In this document: positions 32,800-41,582 of the stretch, piece after piece | Layout of the letters: each line of letters starts with the position of its first letter | Position numbering within the stretch: the stretch's first letter is position 1 | Assembly (NCBI RefSeq): GCF_009649735.1 | Contig: NZ_WJNH01000007.1 | Coordinates: 62,001-126,000, forward strand | Origin: Salinibacillus xinjiangensis | GTDB lineage: Bacteria; Bacillota; Bacilli; Bacillales; Alkalibacillaceae | Direction: 5' to 3' | DNA length: 64,000 nt | The notes under the pieces: model-generated | What the model was told of the DNA's origin: nothing | Databases searched by the model: none | The model's input: the letters and a program-made list of their open reading frames with translations, nothing else | Translations under genes and position numbers: made by a program

Positions 32800-32825
32800 G
32801 TGTATCGATAAAGGAGGGTGAGGAA

Positions 32826-33188
32826 TTGGAAGATAAAGAATTATTGGAGAGGTTAAATTTTATCGAGTTTAGGCAACGTCTGTTATTTGAGAACAATTCA
32901 TATTCTAGACTTCTTTTTGATCATAATATAACAGAAAAGCAGAGCAATCGTATTTATGACTTATTAGATGAATATCGCAACCGTATTGATAATGGTGAAG
33001 ATGTACATCATGGTTCATTTGAACAAAGTATTTATGAAATAGCTCCACACAAACAAGGTGATTATCACTTTGCTGAAGATGTTGCTCAGATAAATCATGA
33101 AAGAGGAAGCTATGAAGAAGTATTTGAACAACTTTATGGTGATATGCCAAAATTTCAAAATTACATGAGTAATCACAAGAAGGATTAA
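32826..33188 (+). CDS. DUF1878-like phage protein (cassette 3)
   Basis: A 120-residue acidic helical protein. ERLNFIEFRQRLLFENNS at the start and LLDEYRNRIDNGEDVHHGSFE resemble the DUF1878 family of Bacillus proteins; the match is by eye. Start TTG 32826 after AAGGAGGGTGAGG. Terminator directly downstream. Confidence 0.6.
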   Translation: MEDKELLERLNFIEFRQRLLFENNSYSRLLFDHNITEKQSNRIYDLLDEYRNRIDNGEDVHHGSFEQSIYEIAPHKQGDYHFAEDVAQINHERGSYEEVFEQLYGDMPKFQNYMSNHKKD

Positions 33189-33214
33189 GCACCCACTGAG
33201 GTGCTTTTTCTTTT
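33188..33214 (+). terminator. Terminator before the packaging module
   Basis: AGCACC-cactga-GGTGCT plus TTTTCTTTT, nearly identical to the terminator at 32495. Confidence 0.85.
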
Positions 33215-33259
33215 GCTCCAAAACAAACGAATATATATTGGAGGTGGGTGAGGATGTAG

Positions 33260-33997
33260 ATGGCCAGGAAAAGAGATCCACGTAGAGATGAATCCTTTGA
33301 ATTATGGAAAAAACATGGCGGAAACATTACTAATAGGGAAATTGCTAAACAATTAGATTTACCTGAAAAAACAATTGGTGGATGGAAATCTAAAGATAAA
33401 TGGAATAGCAAATTGAATGGAGTACTCCAAAAGAATATACGGAGTACTCCAAATAAAAAAGGCGGGCAACCAGGAAACCAAAACGCTAAAGGTCATGGTG
33501 CCCCCAAAGGAAACAGCAATGCGGTCCTTCATGGGTTGTTTGCTAAATACCTGCCTGATGAAACTAGAGAGATAGCTGAGCAGGTCGAATCTATAAACCC
33601 GTTGGATATCCTCTGGACGAATATAAGAATTCAATTTGCTCAAATCATGCGAGCTCAACAAATTATGCACGTTGAAAATAAGGATGATCTCACTAGGATA
33701 CTGAAAAAGAAAAAAGACGGTGACACCTTCACCGAAAAAGAATGGGAGCTGCAATTCGCTTGGGATAAACAGGCGAATTTTTTAAACTCTCAAAGCCGAG
33801 CGATGGGTGAGCTCAGGAGCATGCTAAAACAGTTTTATGAACTTGCCCATGCTGACGATACAAGATTGCTAGAGCTTAAGAAAATGCGAGCTGTTATAGA
33901 TAAAACAGAAGCCGAAACTGAGAAACTCACAAAAGATGATACCAATACAAATACAGTAATCAACATCATTGACAGTTGGAGTGATGAGGATGAATAA
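33260..33997 (+). CDS. terS: Terminase small subunit
   Basis: A 245-residue DNA-recognition subunit of the packaging motor. Residues 1-55 form a helix-turn-helix (ITNREIAKQLDLPEKTIGGWKSKDKW), followed by a Gly/Asn-rich GAPKGNSNAVLHGLFAKYLP motif typical of PBSX/YqaS-type small terminases, then a helical oligomerisation region. TTGGAGGTGGGTG lies upstream of ATG 33260. The end overlaps terL by eight bases. Confidence 0.92.
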   Translation: MARKRDPRRDESFELWKKHGGNITNREIAKQLDLPEKTIGGWKSKDKWNSKLNGVLQKNIRSTPNKKGGQPGNQNAKGHGAPKGNSNAVLHGLFAKYLPDETREIAEQVESINPLDILWTNIRIQFAQIMRAQQIMHVENKDDLTRILKKKKDGDTFTEKEWELQFAWDKQANFLNSQSRAMGELRSMLKQFYELAHADDTRLLELKKMRAVIDKTEAETEKLTKDDTNTNTVINIIDSWSDEDE

Positions 33998-35297
33998 AAC
34001 AACTGTCAATATTCAAAAAGAAGTGAACCCTCATTTTAAGCCTGTTTGGAATACTAAAAAGCCTTACAACATATTAAGGGGCGGGCGTAACTCATTTAAA
34101 TCGTCTGTCATAGCTTTATTACTTGTTTATATGATGGTTAGATTTCTCAATAAAGGCGAAAAAGCAAATGTGGTTGTTGTCCGAAAAGTAGCAAATACCA
34201 TTCGAGATTCCGTGTATTTAAAAATACAATGGGCCATATCTAAGTTTGGATTGCTGGATGATTTTGATTGCACGGTATCACCTTTTAAAATCACACATAA
34301 GGCTACAGGATCTACATTCTATTTTTATGGCCAAGATGATTTCCAAAAACTAAAATCGAATGACATTGGAAATATTATAGGGGTTTGGTACGAAGAGGCA
34401 GCAGAGTTTAAAGATGCAGAGGAATTTGACCAAACGAACACAACATTCATGCGGCAGAAACATCCATTGGCTGATATGGTTCGTTTCTTTTGGTCCTACA
34501 ATCCACCAAGAAACCCTTACTCATGGATAAATGAATGGTCTGAGAGCTTGAAAGGTGAACAAAACTACCTGGTACATCATTCCAGCTACCTTGATGACGA
34601 GTTAGGGTTTGTTACAGATCAAATGCTGCAAGACATTGAGAGAATAAAGAAAAACGATGAAGATTATTACAGATATTTATATTTGGGTGAACCAGTTGGA
34701 CTAGGCACAAACGTTTATAACATGAATCATTTCCAACCGTTGCAAGAATTACCGGAAGATGATGATATTTTATTGATTGATACTGCATCAGACACCGGAC
34801 ACCAAGTATCCGCAACAACGCATGGAGCTTTTGCGTTAACGAAAAAGAGAAATGTCGTCTTACTGGACACTTATTACTATTCACCAGAAAACAAAGTAAA
34901 AAAGAAAGCTCCTAGTGATCTATCTGAAGAATTCTATGAATGGCTGCAGAAAATACGTGATTATAAAAAGCCGATTGATATACAAACGATAGATTCAGCA
35001 GAAGGCGCTCTTAGAAACCAGGTTTTTAAAGACTACTCCATTCGATTACACCCAATCGCAAAAAAGAAAAAAGTAGATATGATTGATAACGTCCATGACC
35101 TATTGGCTCAAGGGCGTTTTTATTATTTAGATACACCAAATAACAAAATATTCATAGAAGAGCACAAGAAATATCAGTGGGATTCAGACACGCTTGAAAG
35201 TGATGATCCAAAAGTAGTAAAAGAAGATGACCATACGTGTGACATGTTCCAGTACTACGTGAATGACAATCTACGAAAATTAGGGCTTAAATTCTAG
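33990..35297 (+). CDS. terL: Terminase large subunit
   Basis: A 435-residue packaging ATPase/nuclease of the PBSX (Terminase_3) family. The Walker A variant GGRNSFKSS is at residues 31-39, Walker B-like GVWYEEAAEF near 125, and the RNase H-like nuclease half starts at LLIDTASDTG with further acidic residues (TIDSAE; DDHTCDMFQYYVN). ATG 33990 follows GAGTGATGAGG. It pumps phage DNA into proheads through the portal. Confidence 0.95.
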   Translation: MNKTTVNIQKEVNPHFKPVWNTKKPYNILRGGRNSFKSSVIALLLVYMMVRFLNKGEKANVVVVRKVANTIRDSVYLKIQWAISKFGLLDDFDCTVSPFKITHKATGSTFYFYGQDDFQKLKSNDIGNIIGVWYEEAAEFKDAEEFDQTNTTFMRQKHPLADMVRFFWSYNPPRNPYSWINEWSESLKGEQNYLVHHSSYLDDELGFVTDQMLQDIERIKKNDEDYYRYLYLGEPVGLGTNVYNMNHFQPLQELPEDDDILLIDTASDTGHQVSATTHGAFALTKKRNVVLLDTYYYSPENKVKKKAPSDLSEEFYEWLQKIRDYKKPIDIQTIDSAEGALRNQVFKDYSIRLHPIAKKKKVDMIDNVHDLLAQGRFYYLDTPNNKIFIEEHKKYQWDSDTLESDDPKVVKEDDHTCDMFQYYVNDNLRKLGLKF

Positions 35298-35308
35298 GTG
35301 GTGATGCA

Positions 35309-36799
35309 ATGTTCAAAAAACTACTCAATGCACTGAAAAGGGGGTTGGTGAAAATCGGACTAATCAAATCCATTGAAAAACTTTCTGACCACAAAGATAT
35401 AGCCATGAATGAGGAACTGTACGAACACATCGATGTTTGGAAGGACCTTTATAAAGGCTACCATGAACCATTTCATAAAATTAAATATCACACGCTTGAT
35501 GGCCAGAAAACCCGAAAAATGTACACGCTTATGATGGCTAAAACGTCAGCTGCCGAAATGGCGAGTCTCGTTTTCAATGAAAAATGTGAGATTAGTATTA
35601 GCGATGAGCCATTATCTGAGTTTATTGACGATGTATTTAAGAAAAATAAATTCTACAAGAAGTTTCAGGACCATTTAGAATACAACTTTGCTTTTGGTGG
35701 GGCTGTTATTAAGCCATATGTAAAAGACGGGAAAGTGATGTTGTCATTTGTGACGGCTGATTGTTTTGTTCCTATATCATGGGTAAATGACACGATAACA
35801 GAAGGTGTCTTTGTTAGTGAGTATAAGCAAGGAAACAAGACATACACTCATCTGGAATGGCATTTGCAAAGTGTTGATGAAGTAAAAGGTCCTGGATACA
35901 CAATCAAAAATGAATTGTATGAATCGCAAGGCACTGATCTAGGGACAAAAGTATCTTTATCAATTTTGTTTCCGAACCTTGATGAGCAAATTGGGATACA
36001 TCCATTAGAAAAGCCCGTTTTCACATACATTAAACCCAACACAGCCAACAACGTAGACACCCAGTCACCATTGGGAATTAGTATTTATGCGAATGCCTTA
36101 GATACCATGAAAGCCATTGATACTGCTTTTGATAGTTTCCATCGTGAATTTAGGTTAGGGAAAAAGCGGATTATTGTACCTAGTCACATGGTCAAATCTG
36201 TTGTGGATCCGCAAACAGGTGAGATGCACCGTTACTATGATCCAACAGATGAAACCTATGAATCTTTTAATGGTGATATGGACAATGACGAAATTAAGGA
36301 TATAGAGATTACCTTACGGGTAAATGAACACATATCTGCAATTAATGCCTTATTAAACCTATTCGCCATGCAAACAGGATTCTCAGCTGGTACATTCTCT
36401 TTTGATGGGGATTCGGTTAAAACAGCAACAGAAGTTGTTTCTGAGAACAGCAAAACATTCAAATCAAAGAAATCTCATGAAACGATCATTGAGGCAGGTT
36501 TACAGGAAGTTATTGAATCCATTGTGGCTGTAGCTGAATTATATGACTTATATAGTGCACCAGAGGATTACGAGGTAACAGTCACCTTCGATGATTCCAT
36601 CGTTGAAGATAATGCTGCAGAGCAAGCTAGGCAGATTCAGTTAGTGATTAATAAGCTCCAACCTAAAAAGAGAGCCATGATGGTTATTCATGGTGTTACT
36701 GAAGAGGAAGCTGAACAGCTCATGAAAGAAATTAACGAGGAACAAGCTGCAGCCACAGCCGAGCAAGTAGACATGTTTGGGACTGGCGGCGGTAACTGA
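35309..36799 (+). CDS. Portal protein, A118 family
   Basis: A 496-residue portal. HKIKYHTLDGQKTRKMYTLMMAKT, MASLVFNEKCEI and the C-terminal FSFDGDSVKTATEVVSENSKTFKSKKSH are hallmarks of the A118-type portal family. Twelve copies form the DNA channel at a capsid vertex. TAGGTGGTG precedes ATG 35309. Its stop overlaps the minor capsid gene start (TGATG). Confidence 0.95.
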   Translation: MFKKLLNALKRGLVKIGLIKSIEKLSDHKDIAMNEELYEHIDVWKDLYKGYHEPFHKIKYHTLDGQKTRKMYTLMMAKTSAAEMASLVFNEKCEISISDEPLSEFIDDVFKKNKFYKKFQDHLEYNFAFGGAVIKPYVKDGKVMLSFVTADCFVPISWVNDTITEGVFVSEYKQGNKTYTHLEWHLQSVDEVKGPGYTIKNELYESQGTDLGTKVSLSILFPNLDEQIGIHPLEKPVFTYIKPNTANNVDTQSPLGISIYANALDTMKAIDTAFDSFHREFRLGKKRIIVPSHMVKSVVDPQTGEMHRYYDPTDETYESFNGDMDNDEIKDIEITLRVNEHISAINALLNLFAMQTGFSAGTFSFDGDSVKTATEVVSENSKTFKSKKSHETIIEAGLQEVIESIVAVAELYDLYSAPEDYEVTVTFDDSIVEDNAAEQARQIQLVINKLQPKKRAMMVIHGVTEEEAEQLMKEINEEQAAATAEQVDMFGTGGGN

Positions 36800-37902
36800 T
36801 GGATAAACGCAAGCTACAGAAACTCTCTCAGCCACTCACAGACGTTTATTTAGGAATTGAGGAACAAATACTTATGAACATTGCAAAACGTCTCAGAAAG
36901 CACGATTCTTTGCTCACAGAAGATAATATTCAGGCATGGCAAACCCGAGCACTGGATGAATTAGAGTCATTGAGTGATGAAAACATCCGTTTCCTGGCTA
37001 AACAATCTGGAAAAACAGTTGAAGAAATTCAAAAAACACTCAAAAAAGCGGGTTATGGTGCTCTTATGGAGCAAGAGGATGACCTAAAAGAGGGTGCCAA
37101 GGCAGGAAAACTAAATGAAGCACCACCAATTGAGGAAAGTGCTGCATTACTTGGAGTTCTAGAAACATATGAAAGACAGGCTAAGAACAATTTTAATTTA
37201 GTGAACACAACAATGTTAGATCAGTCTAGGCAAGCTTATCTAGATATCATCAACCAAACTACAGGACAGGTGTTAGCAGGAGCGACAACAGCTAGACAAG
37301 CACAAAGAAGGACGATTCGAGAATGGTCTGAAAATGGTATTCCAGCTTTGATAGATAAAAGCGGCAGACGATGGAGCACCGAGGCTTATGTGAGCATGAT
37401 TACGAGGTCCACAAGCAATAACGTGGCTAACAGTATGCAAGACACTCGAATGGATGAATATGGCGTTGACTTAGTTGAAATAAGCTCACACGCAGGGGCT
37501 AGGCCTTTATGTGCTCCATATCAGGGGCGGATATTCTCTAGAAGTGGCAATCACGAAAAATACCCACCCTTGAGTAGTACAAGCTATGGTGAGCCTGCAG
37601 GCATCAGAGGTGTTAATTGTGGCCACATTTTCTATCCGTTCATTGAAGGCGTTTCAAAACAGAGGTATAGACCAAGAGATCCAGAAGTGAATGACCGAGT
37701 TTACGAGAATTCCCAAAAACAAAGATACCTTGAAAGGCAGATTCGCTATGCTAAGCGAGAGGAAATGATGTTGAAGGAAGTTGGAGATTCAGAAGGTGCT
37801 GAGAGAGCCCATAGGAAGATGTTAGATCGTCAGGCCAATATGAGGTCGTTTATTAAAGGTACCGGAAGAACGCGGCGTTATGACCGTGAGCAAATCTCTT
37901 AG
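36799..37902 (+). CDS. Phage minor capsid protein (Phage_min_cap2)
   Basis: A 367-residue protein encoded after the portal, as for minor capsid proteins of the Phage_min_cap2 family. The C-terminal half has SHAGARPLCAPYQGRIFSRSG and GIRGVNCGHIFYPF, resembling the Mu gpF-like/ADP-ribosyltransferase-adjacent fold. A tail rich in Arg closes it. Probably inside the head and possibly ejected. ATG 36799. Confidence 0.88.
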   Translation: MDKRKLQKLSQPLTDVYLGIEEQILMNIAKRLRKHDSLLTEDNIQAWQTRALDELESLSDENIRFLAKQSGKTVEEIQKTLKKAGYGALMEQEDDLKEGAKAGKLNEAPPIEESAALLGVLETYERQAKNNFNLVNTTMLDQSRQAYLDIINQTTGQVLAGATTARQAQRRTIREWSENGIPALIDKSGRRWSTEAYVSMITRSTSNNVANSMQDTRMDEYGVDLVEISSHAGARPLCAPYQGRIFSRSGNHEKYPPLSSTSYGEPAGIRGVNCGHIFYPFIEGVSKQRYRPRDPEVNDRVYENSQKQRYLERQIRYAKREEMMLKEVGDSEGAERAHRKMLDRQANMRSFIKGTGRTRRYDREQIS

Positions 37903-37912
37903 GAGGTGCTAC

Positions 37913-38029
37913 ATGAAAAAGAAAGAGTTAGAGGAAAAGGTGAAGCAACTGGAACGCATGTTTCTGCAGTTAGCGCAAAAAGTTCATGAGATGGAGCAAA
38001 AGGATAAAGAAACACAGTATTTTGGATAA
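37913..38029 (+). CDS. Small coiled-coil phage protein
   Basis: A 38-residue heptad-patterned peptide (KKKELEEKVKQLERMFLQL). TTAGGAGGTGC lies before ATG 37913. A terminator follows after three bases. Confidence 0.6.
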   Translation: MKKKELEEKVKQLERMFLQLAQKVHEMEQKDKETQYFG

Positions 38030-38031
38030 CC

Positions 38032-38061
38032 ACCCCTAGCGTGAGACTCGTTAGGGGTTTT
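38032..38061 (+). terminator. Hairpin terminator between minor capsid and scaffold genes
   Basis: ACCCCTA and TAGGGGT stem with inner CG pairs, then TTTTATT. Transcription must partly read through to reach head genes, unless a promoter follows. Confidence 0.7.
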
Positions 38062-38064
38062 ATT

Positions 38065-38154
38065 ATGCCCTTTTTAAAGGCTTGGGGTAAAACTAAGCGG
38101 ATTCCTTTGCGTGGAGGGTTACACGTCAAAAAAACTAATAAGGAGAGATTATAG
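38065..38154 (+). CDS. Small basic peptide before the scaffold gene
   Basis: A 29-residue basic peptide (KAWGKTKRIPLRGGLHVKKT) from ATG 38065. AGGGG of the terminator's 3' arm would serve as ribosome site. Ends directly at the scaffold start. Weak evidence. Confidence 0.35.
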   Translation: MPFLKAWGKTKRIPLRGGLHVKKTNKERL

Positions 38155-38742
38155 ATGGATTTAAAAGAATTGTTAGGTGAAGAACTTTATAGTCAAGTGC
38201 AAGAAAAAGCAGGTGACAACAAGATAGCTATCGTTTCGGATGGTTCTTACATTCCGAAAGAGAAGTTTGACGAGGTAAACAAGCAGAAGAATGACTACAA
38301 AAAGCAAGTAGATGACCGTGACGAGCAGATTAATGACTTGTCGGAAAAGGCCAAAGGCAACGAGGAATTAACTAAGACAATTGATAGCCTAAAGCAACAG
38401 AACGAGGACACCAAGAAGCAATATGAAGATCAAATTAAACAGCAACAGTTTGATTATGCTCTAAAGGATGAATTAACTGCTGCTAAGGTTAAGAACCCTA
38501 AAGCCGTTAAGGCGCTTTTAGACACTGAAGCTATCAAACTTGATGGTGACAAATTACTAGGTTTAGAGGAGCAGCTGAAAGGCATTAAGGAAAGTGACCC
38601 TTACATGTTTGAAGAATCTCAAGACCCACAAGACCCACCAAAACCTAGTTTTACACCAGGAACACATCAAAGAGGAACAAATAATGGTGAGCCTTCAAGT
38701 CTAGCGGATGCGCTAGCTCAAAAATTTACACCAAAACAATAA
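38155..38742 (+). CDS. Capsid scaffold protein (GP20 family)
   Basis: A 195-residue protein: start domain (LKELLGEELYSQVQEK), central coiled coil (residues 45-105), DYALKDELTAAKVKNPKAVKALLD, and a Pro/Gln-rich end. This is the Phage_GP20 minor structural family, regarded as the scaffold guiding head assembly. It precedes the major capsid gene, as usual. Confidence 0.88.
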   Translation: MDLKELLGEELYSQVQEKAGDNKIAIVSDGSYIPKEKFDEVNKQKNDYKKQVDDRDEQINDLSEKAKGNEELTKTIDSLKQQNEDTKKQYEDQIKQQQFDYALKDELTAAKVKNPKAVKALLDTEAIKLDGDKLLGLEEQLKGIKESDPYMFEESQDPQDPPKPSFTPGTHQRGTNNGEPSSLADALAQKFTPKQ

Positions 38743-38760
38743 TATTTAGGAGATGATTAA

Positions 38761-39744
38761 ATGCCAATCACATTAGAACAAGCTAAAGTCGGTATGGCCG
38801 ACCACATTGATCAACAGGTAATCGATGAGTTTCGTCGTGCTTCATTTTTATTAGACCAATTGACTTTTGATAACGCGGTTTCACCAGGTACCGGTGGTTC
38901 AACACTTACTTATGGTTACACTCGATTAAAAACACCTTCTACTGCTGGATTCCGTGCATTGAATACAGAATACAGCGCAAATGAAGCTGATCGCGAGAAC
39001 CAATTTGTAACGCTTAAACCATTCGGTGGAGCATTTGAGATTGATCGTGTCATTCAAGATACTAGCGGCCAAATCAACGAAATGGAATTCCAAATGCGCC
39101 AAAAGATTTTAGGTGCTGCAAACTTATTTCATAACACCGTTGTAAACGGGGATTCAGCTGTAGATGCCAACGCATTTGATGGACTAGACAAGGCGTTGAC
39201 AGGTTCCAATACAGAAATAAATACAGATTCAGTAGTAGACCTATCAACAGCGAGCGCGCTCGATAGCGAAAAATTTACTCTGCTTGAATTAGTGGATGAT
39301 TTTCTATCTGAATTAGATGGCCGACCTTCTATGTTGATGGGTAACAGTAAGCTCATTAATAAAATTAAGGCCGTTGCTCGTCGTGCTGGATATCTTACAA
39401 GCACAGAAGATGCTTTCGGTAGAACAGTTAACTCATACAACGACATTCCTTTAATTGACATGGGGTATTTCTATGACGGCTCAAATACTAGCCATGTTGT
39501 AAAGATTGAAGATCGTACCGTTAACTCAACAGCAAGAACAGGATTAACTGATCTATATGCTGTCGGACTAGGAATGGATGGTTTCCATGGTGTTTCTCCA
39601 ACAGGGAACGGCGTAATCCAAACATTCTTGCCTGACTTTAATGCGCCTGGAGCTGTTAAGAAAGGTGAAGTCGAAATGGTTGCAGCTGTTGCTCTTAAAG
39701 CGACTCGCAAAGCTGGGGTATTACGTAACCTTAAAGTTCAATAA
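38761..39744 (+). CDS. Major capsid protein
   Basis: A 327-residue coat protein, expected to have the HK97 fold. Its place between scaffold and connector genes, length, and segments LTYGYTRLKTPSTAGFRALN, VKKGEVEMVAAVALKATRKAGVL near the end fit A118-type capsids. TTAGGAGATG precedes ATG 38761. No frameshift signal was seen at its end. Confidence 0.9.
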   Translation: MPITLEQAKVGMADHIDQQVIDEFRRASFLLDQLTFDNAVSPGTGGSTLTYGYTRLKTPSTAGFRALNTEYSANEADRENQFVTLKPFGGAFEIDRVIQDTSGQINEMEFQMRQKILGAANLFHNTVVNGDSAVDANAFDGLDKALTGSNTEINTDSVVDLSTASALDSEKFTLLELVDDFLSELDGRPSMLMGNSKLINKIKAVARRAGYLTSTEDAFGRTVNSYNDIPLIDMGYFYDGSNTSHVVKIEDRTVNSTARTGLTDLYAVGLGMDGFHGVSPTGNGVIQTFLPDFNAPGAVKKGEVEMVAAVALKATRKAGVLRNLKVQ

Positions 39745-39764
39745 TGATGAAGGGAGTTATTCAC

Positions 39765-40100
39765 ATGGCTAAAATCAAAGCACCTAATAAGGGTTACACC
39801 GGTACTAGTGCCGGTGTTTCTTTTGTTAAGGGTGAAGCAGAAACAGATGATAAATGGTTAATTGAATGGTTTAAGAACAAGGGTTATGAAGTTGATGATT
39901 CTGCCGAGAAAGAGGCGGAAAGAAAAGCTAAAGAGGAAGCGGAACGATTAGCAAAGGAAAAAGCTGAAGCAGAGGCAGAAGCCAAATCAAAACAAGAAGC
40001 GGAAGCCAAGGCTAAGAAAGAGGCGGAAGAGAAGGCAAAACAGGAAGCCGAAACAAAAAAGAAAACTGCCAAAGAAGATAAGAAAGCATCCTCTAACTAG
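39765..40100 (+). CDS. Head protein with Ala/Glu/Lys-rich coiled coil
   Basis: A 111-residue protein. The first 40 residues (KAPNKGYTGTSAGVSFVKGEAET) resemble short head-associated domains that bind next to the capsid protein. The rest is an AKEEAERLAKEKAEAEA-type repetitive helix. ATG 39765 after AGGGAG is chosen over 39744. Similar genes follow the capsid gene in many A118-like phages. Confidence 0.7.
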   Translation: MAKIKAPNKGYTGTSAGVSFVKGEAETDDKWLIEWFKNKGYEVDDSAEKEAERKAKEEAERLAKEKAEAEAEAKSKQEAEAKAKKEAEEKAKQEAETKKKTAKEDKKASSN

Positions 40101-40114
40101 GGGGTGCTTTACTT

Positions 40115-40498
40115 ATGACATATATCGACAAAGCATACTATGACGGTGAATATAAAGGGACTCCAGTGGGTGATGTTGACGAATTTGCACGTCTTGAACA
40201 ACGAGCGGGCGAGGTCATCGATGAGCTAACGAATTATACGATAGCAAACTATGAATTTACTCAACTAGCAACCTTTGTCCAAGAGCAAGTAAAAAAAGCA
40301 ACCGCAGCACAAGTTGAACACTATGTTCTAAACGGTGGTTATGAGGCAATTCAGGGCGAAAACCTCTCAAATGTTCGCATAGGCTCATTCAGTTATACAG
40401 AAGAAAGTGCTAGTAATGAGGTTAGTCAAAAGGCTTATAAGTTACTGGCTCCTACTGGATTGCTATACAGAGGATTAGGTGTTCGTCATGGCTATTAA
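40115..40498 (+). CDS. Head-tail connector protein
   Basis: A 127-residue helical protein (DEFARLEQRAGEVIDELTNYTI), typical of gp6-like adaptor proteins attached under the portal. TAGGGGGTGC precedes ATG 40115. Overlaps the next gene by eleven bases. Confidence 0.75.
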   Translation: MTYIDKAYYDGEYKGTPVGDVDEFARLEQRAGEVIDELTNYTIANYEFTQLATFVQEQVKKATAAQVEHYVLNGGYEAIQGENLSNVRIGSFSYTEESASNEVSQKAYKLLAPTGLLYRGLGVRHGY

Positions 40499-40823
40499 AC
40501 CAATTCCTAAACAGTTGCTCATTCACACCATTGAATATGAGGAATTCACAGAAAATAACGGATGGGATGATAGCTGGGCACCGCCTGTCACCATTCAAAA
40601 TGTTCGTGTAGAACCTATTAGTAGATTAAATCGAAGTTCTAATTCCGAAGGTGAACAAGCAAACCATGTCGTTATTGTAGATCGTGTTCACTCCTCTCAT
40701 TATCCAGAGTTTAAAGAGAAATCCAAGATTACGTTTGATGGGAACTCAAGGGAAGTAGTCGAGGTTAAACCGTTCTACGCTTTCGGCAAGACTCCGCACC
40801 ACTATGAACTGGGGTTGGGATAA
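40488..40823 (+). CDS. Minor capsid/head completion protein
   Basis: A 111-residue beta-rich protein (VTIQNVRVEPISRLNRSSNSEG, ITFDGNSREVVEVKPFYAFG) of the minor-capsid (stopper-like) family following connectors. ATG 40488 inside the former gene, after AGGTG. The PHHYELGLG end is characteristic. Confidence 0.75.
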   Translation: MAIKPIPKQLLIHTIEYEEFTENNGWDDSWAPPVTIQNVRVEPISRLNRSSNSEGEQANHVVIVDRVHSSHYPEFKEKSKITFDGNSREVVEVKPFYAFGKTPHHYELGLG

Positions 40824-41173
40824 TGTTTAGAGTCAAAGTGGATTTAGGAGACATTCAAGGGAAGGTTAGTAAAGCTGTAGGTTTTGGTCAATTTGCGTTG
40901 GATGAGCAAGTGCTAAAGGATAGTAATTTTTATATTCCGAAAAATGAGGGGACGCTAGAAGAAAGCGGAGTTATTCACTCACAGCCGTTAAGGGGCAAAG
41001 GTGAGGTTGTTTGGAATACACCTTATGCCAGAAGACTTTACTATAACCCACAATATGATTTTTCAAAGGACAAGAACCCAGAAGCGCGTGGGCTTTGGTT
41101 TGAACATGCAAAGTCTCAGCATTTAAAAGAGTGGTTAGAAGTAGCTGATGATGCTACTAAGAAAGGTTTATAG
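40823..41173 (+). CDS. Minor capsid/tail completion protein
   Basis: A 116-residue protein with VVWNTPYARRLYYNPQYDFSKDKNPEARGLWFEHAKSQH, the conserved core of the minor-capsid family following the stopper gene. Likely at the head-tail joint. ATG 40823 overlaps the preceding TAA. Confidence 0.8.
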   Translation: MFRVKVDLGDIQGKVSKAVGFGQFALDEQVLKDSNFYIPKNEGTLEESGVIHSQPLRGKGEVVWNTPYARRLYYNPQYDFSKDKNPEARGLWFEHAKSQHLKEWLEVADDATKKGL

Positions 41174-41183
41174 GAGGCGTGTT

Positions 41184-41576
41184 ATGGACTTTCTAGATCG
41201 ATTAAAGGAGCATATAGAAGGATTGTCGTTCACACCTTCTACTGTGGGTATTGGGATGTATCAAGAAGATGGGAACAGCGTAGCCATACGACCAAGTCCA
41301 GCAAATCCAAATGAACGTTATATGAACAAAGGAAAGATCTATCCTTTCTCTTTTCAAATCTTAGTACATCATCAAGAAAATGTGACTGCCTATGACACTA
41401 TCGAAAAAATAAATAGCAATCTAGATAATTTAGTACCAGGGGCGATCACATCAAGTGATGGCTCTTTTAATTTGGTTACTATGCAATGCACGACAACTCC
41501 TAACTACGTTCAGAAGACCAGTTACGGAGTATTATGGACGGCCTTATTCGAGGCTGAATTAGACATGAAGGAGTGA
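41184..41576 (+). CDS. Tail terminator/minor capsid protein
   Basis: A 130-residue protein in the tail terminator position directly before the major tail gene. ISIDE-like beta segments (GKIYPFSFQILVHHQENVTAYDTIEKINSNLD) match the family. ATG 41184, after AGGAGGCG, is clearly the start. Confidence 0.8.
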   Translation: MDFLDRLKEHIEGLSFTPSTVGIGMYQEDGNSVAIRPSPANPNERYMNKGKIYPFSFQILVHHQENVTAYDTIEKINSNLDNLVPGAITSSDGSFNLVTMQCTTTPNYVQKTSYGVLWTALFEAELDMKE

Positions 41577-41582
41577 TAGACA

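Noticed and set aside
39720-39770. Frameshift at the end of the major capsid gene, as in phage PSA.
   Set aside because: The gene ends CAA TAA TGA with no slippery codon, and the following frame belongs to a separate gene with its own ribosome site.
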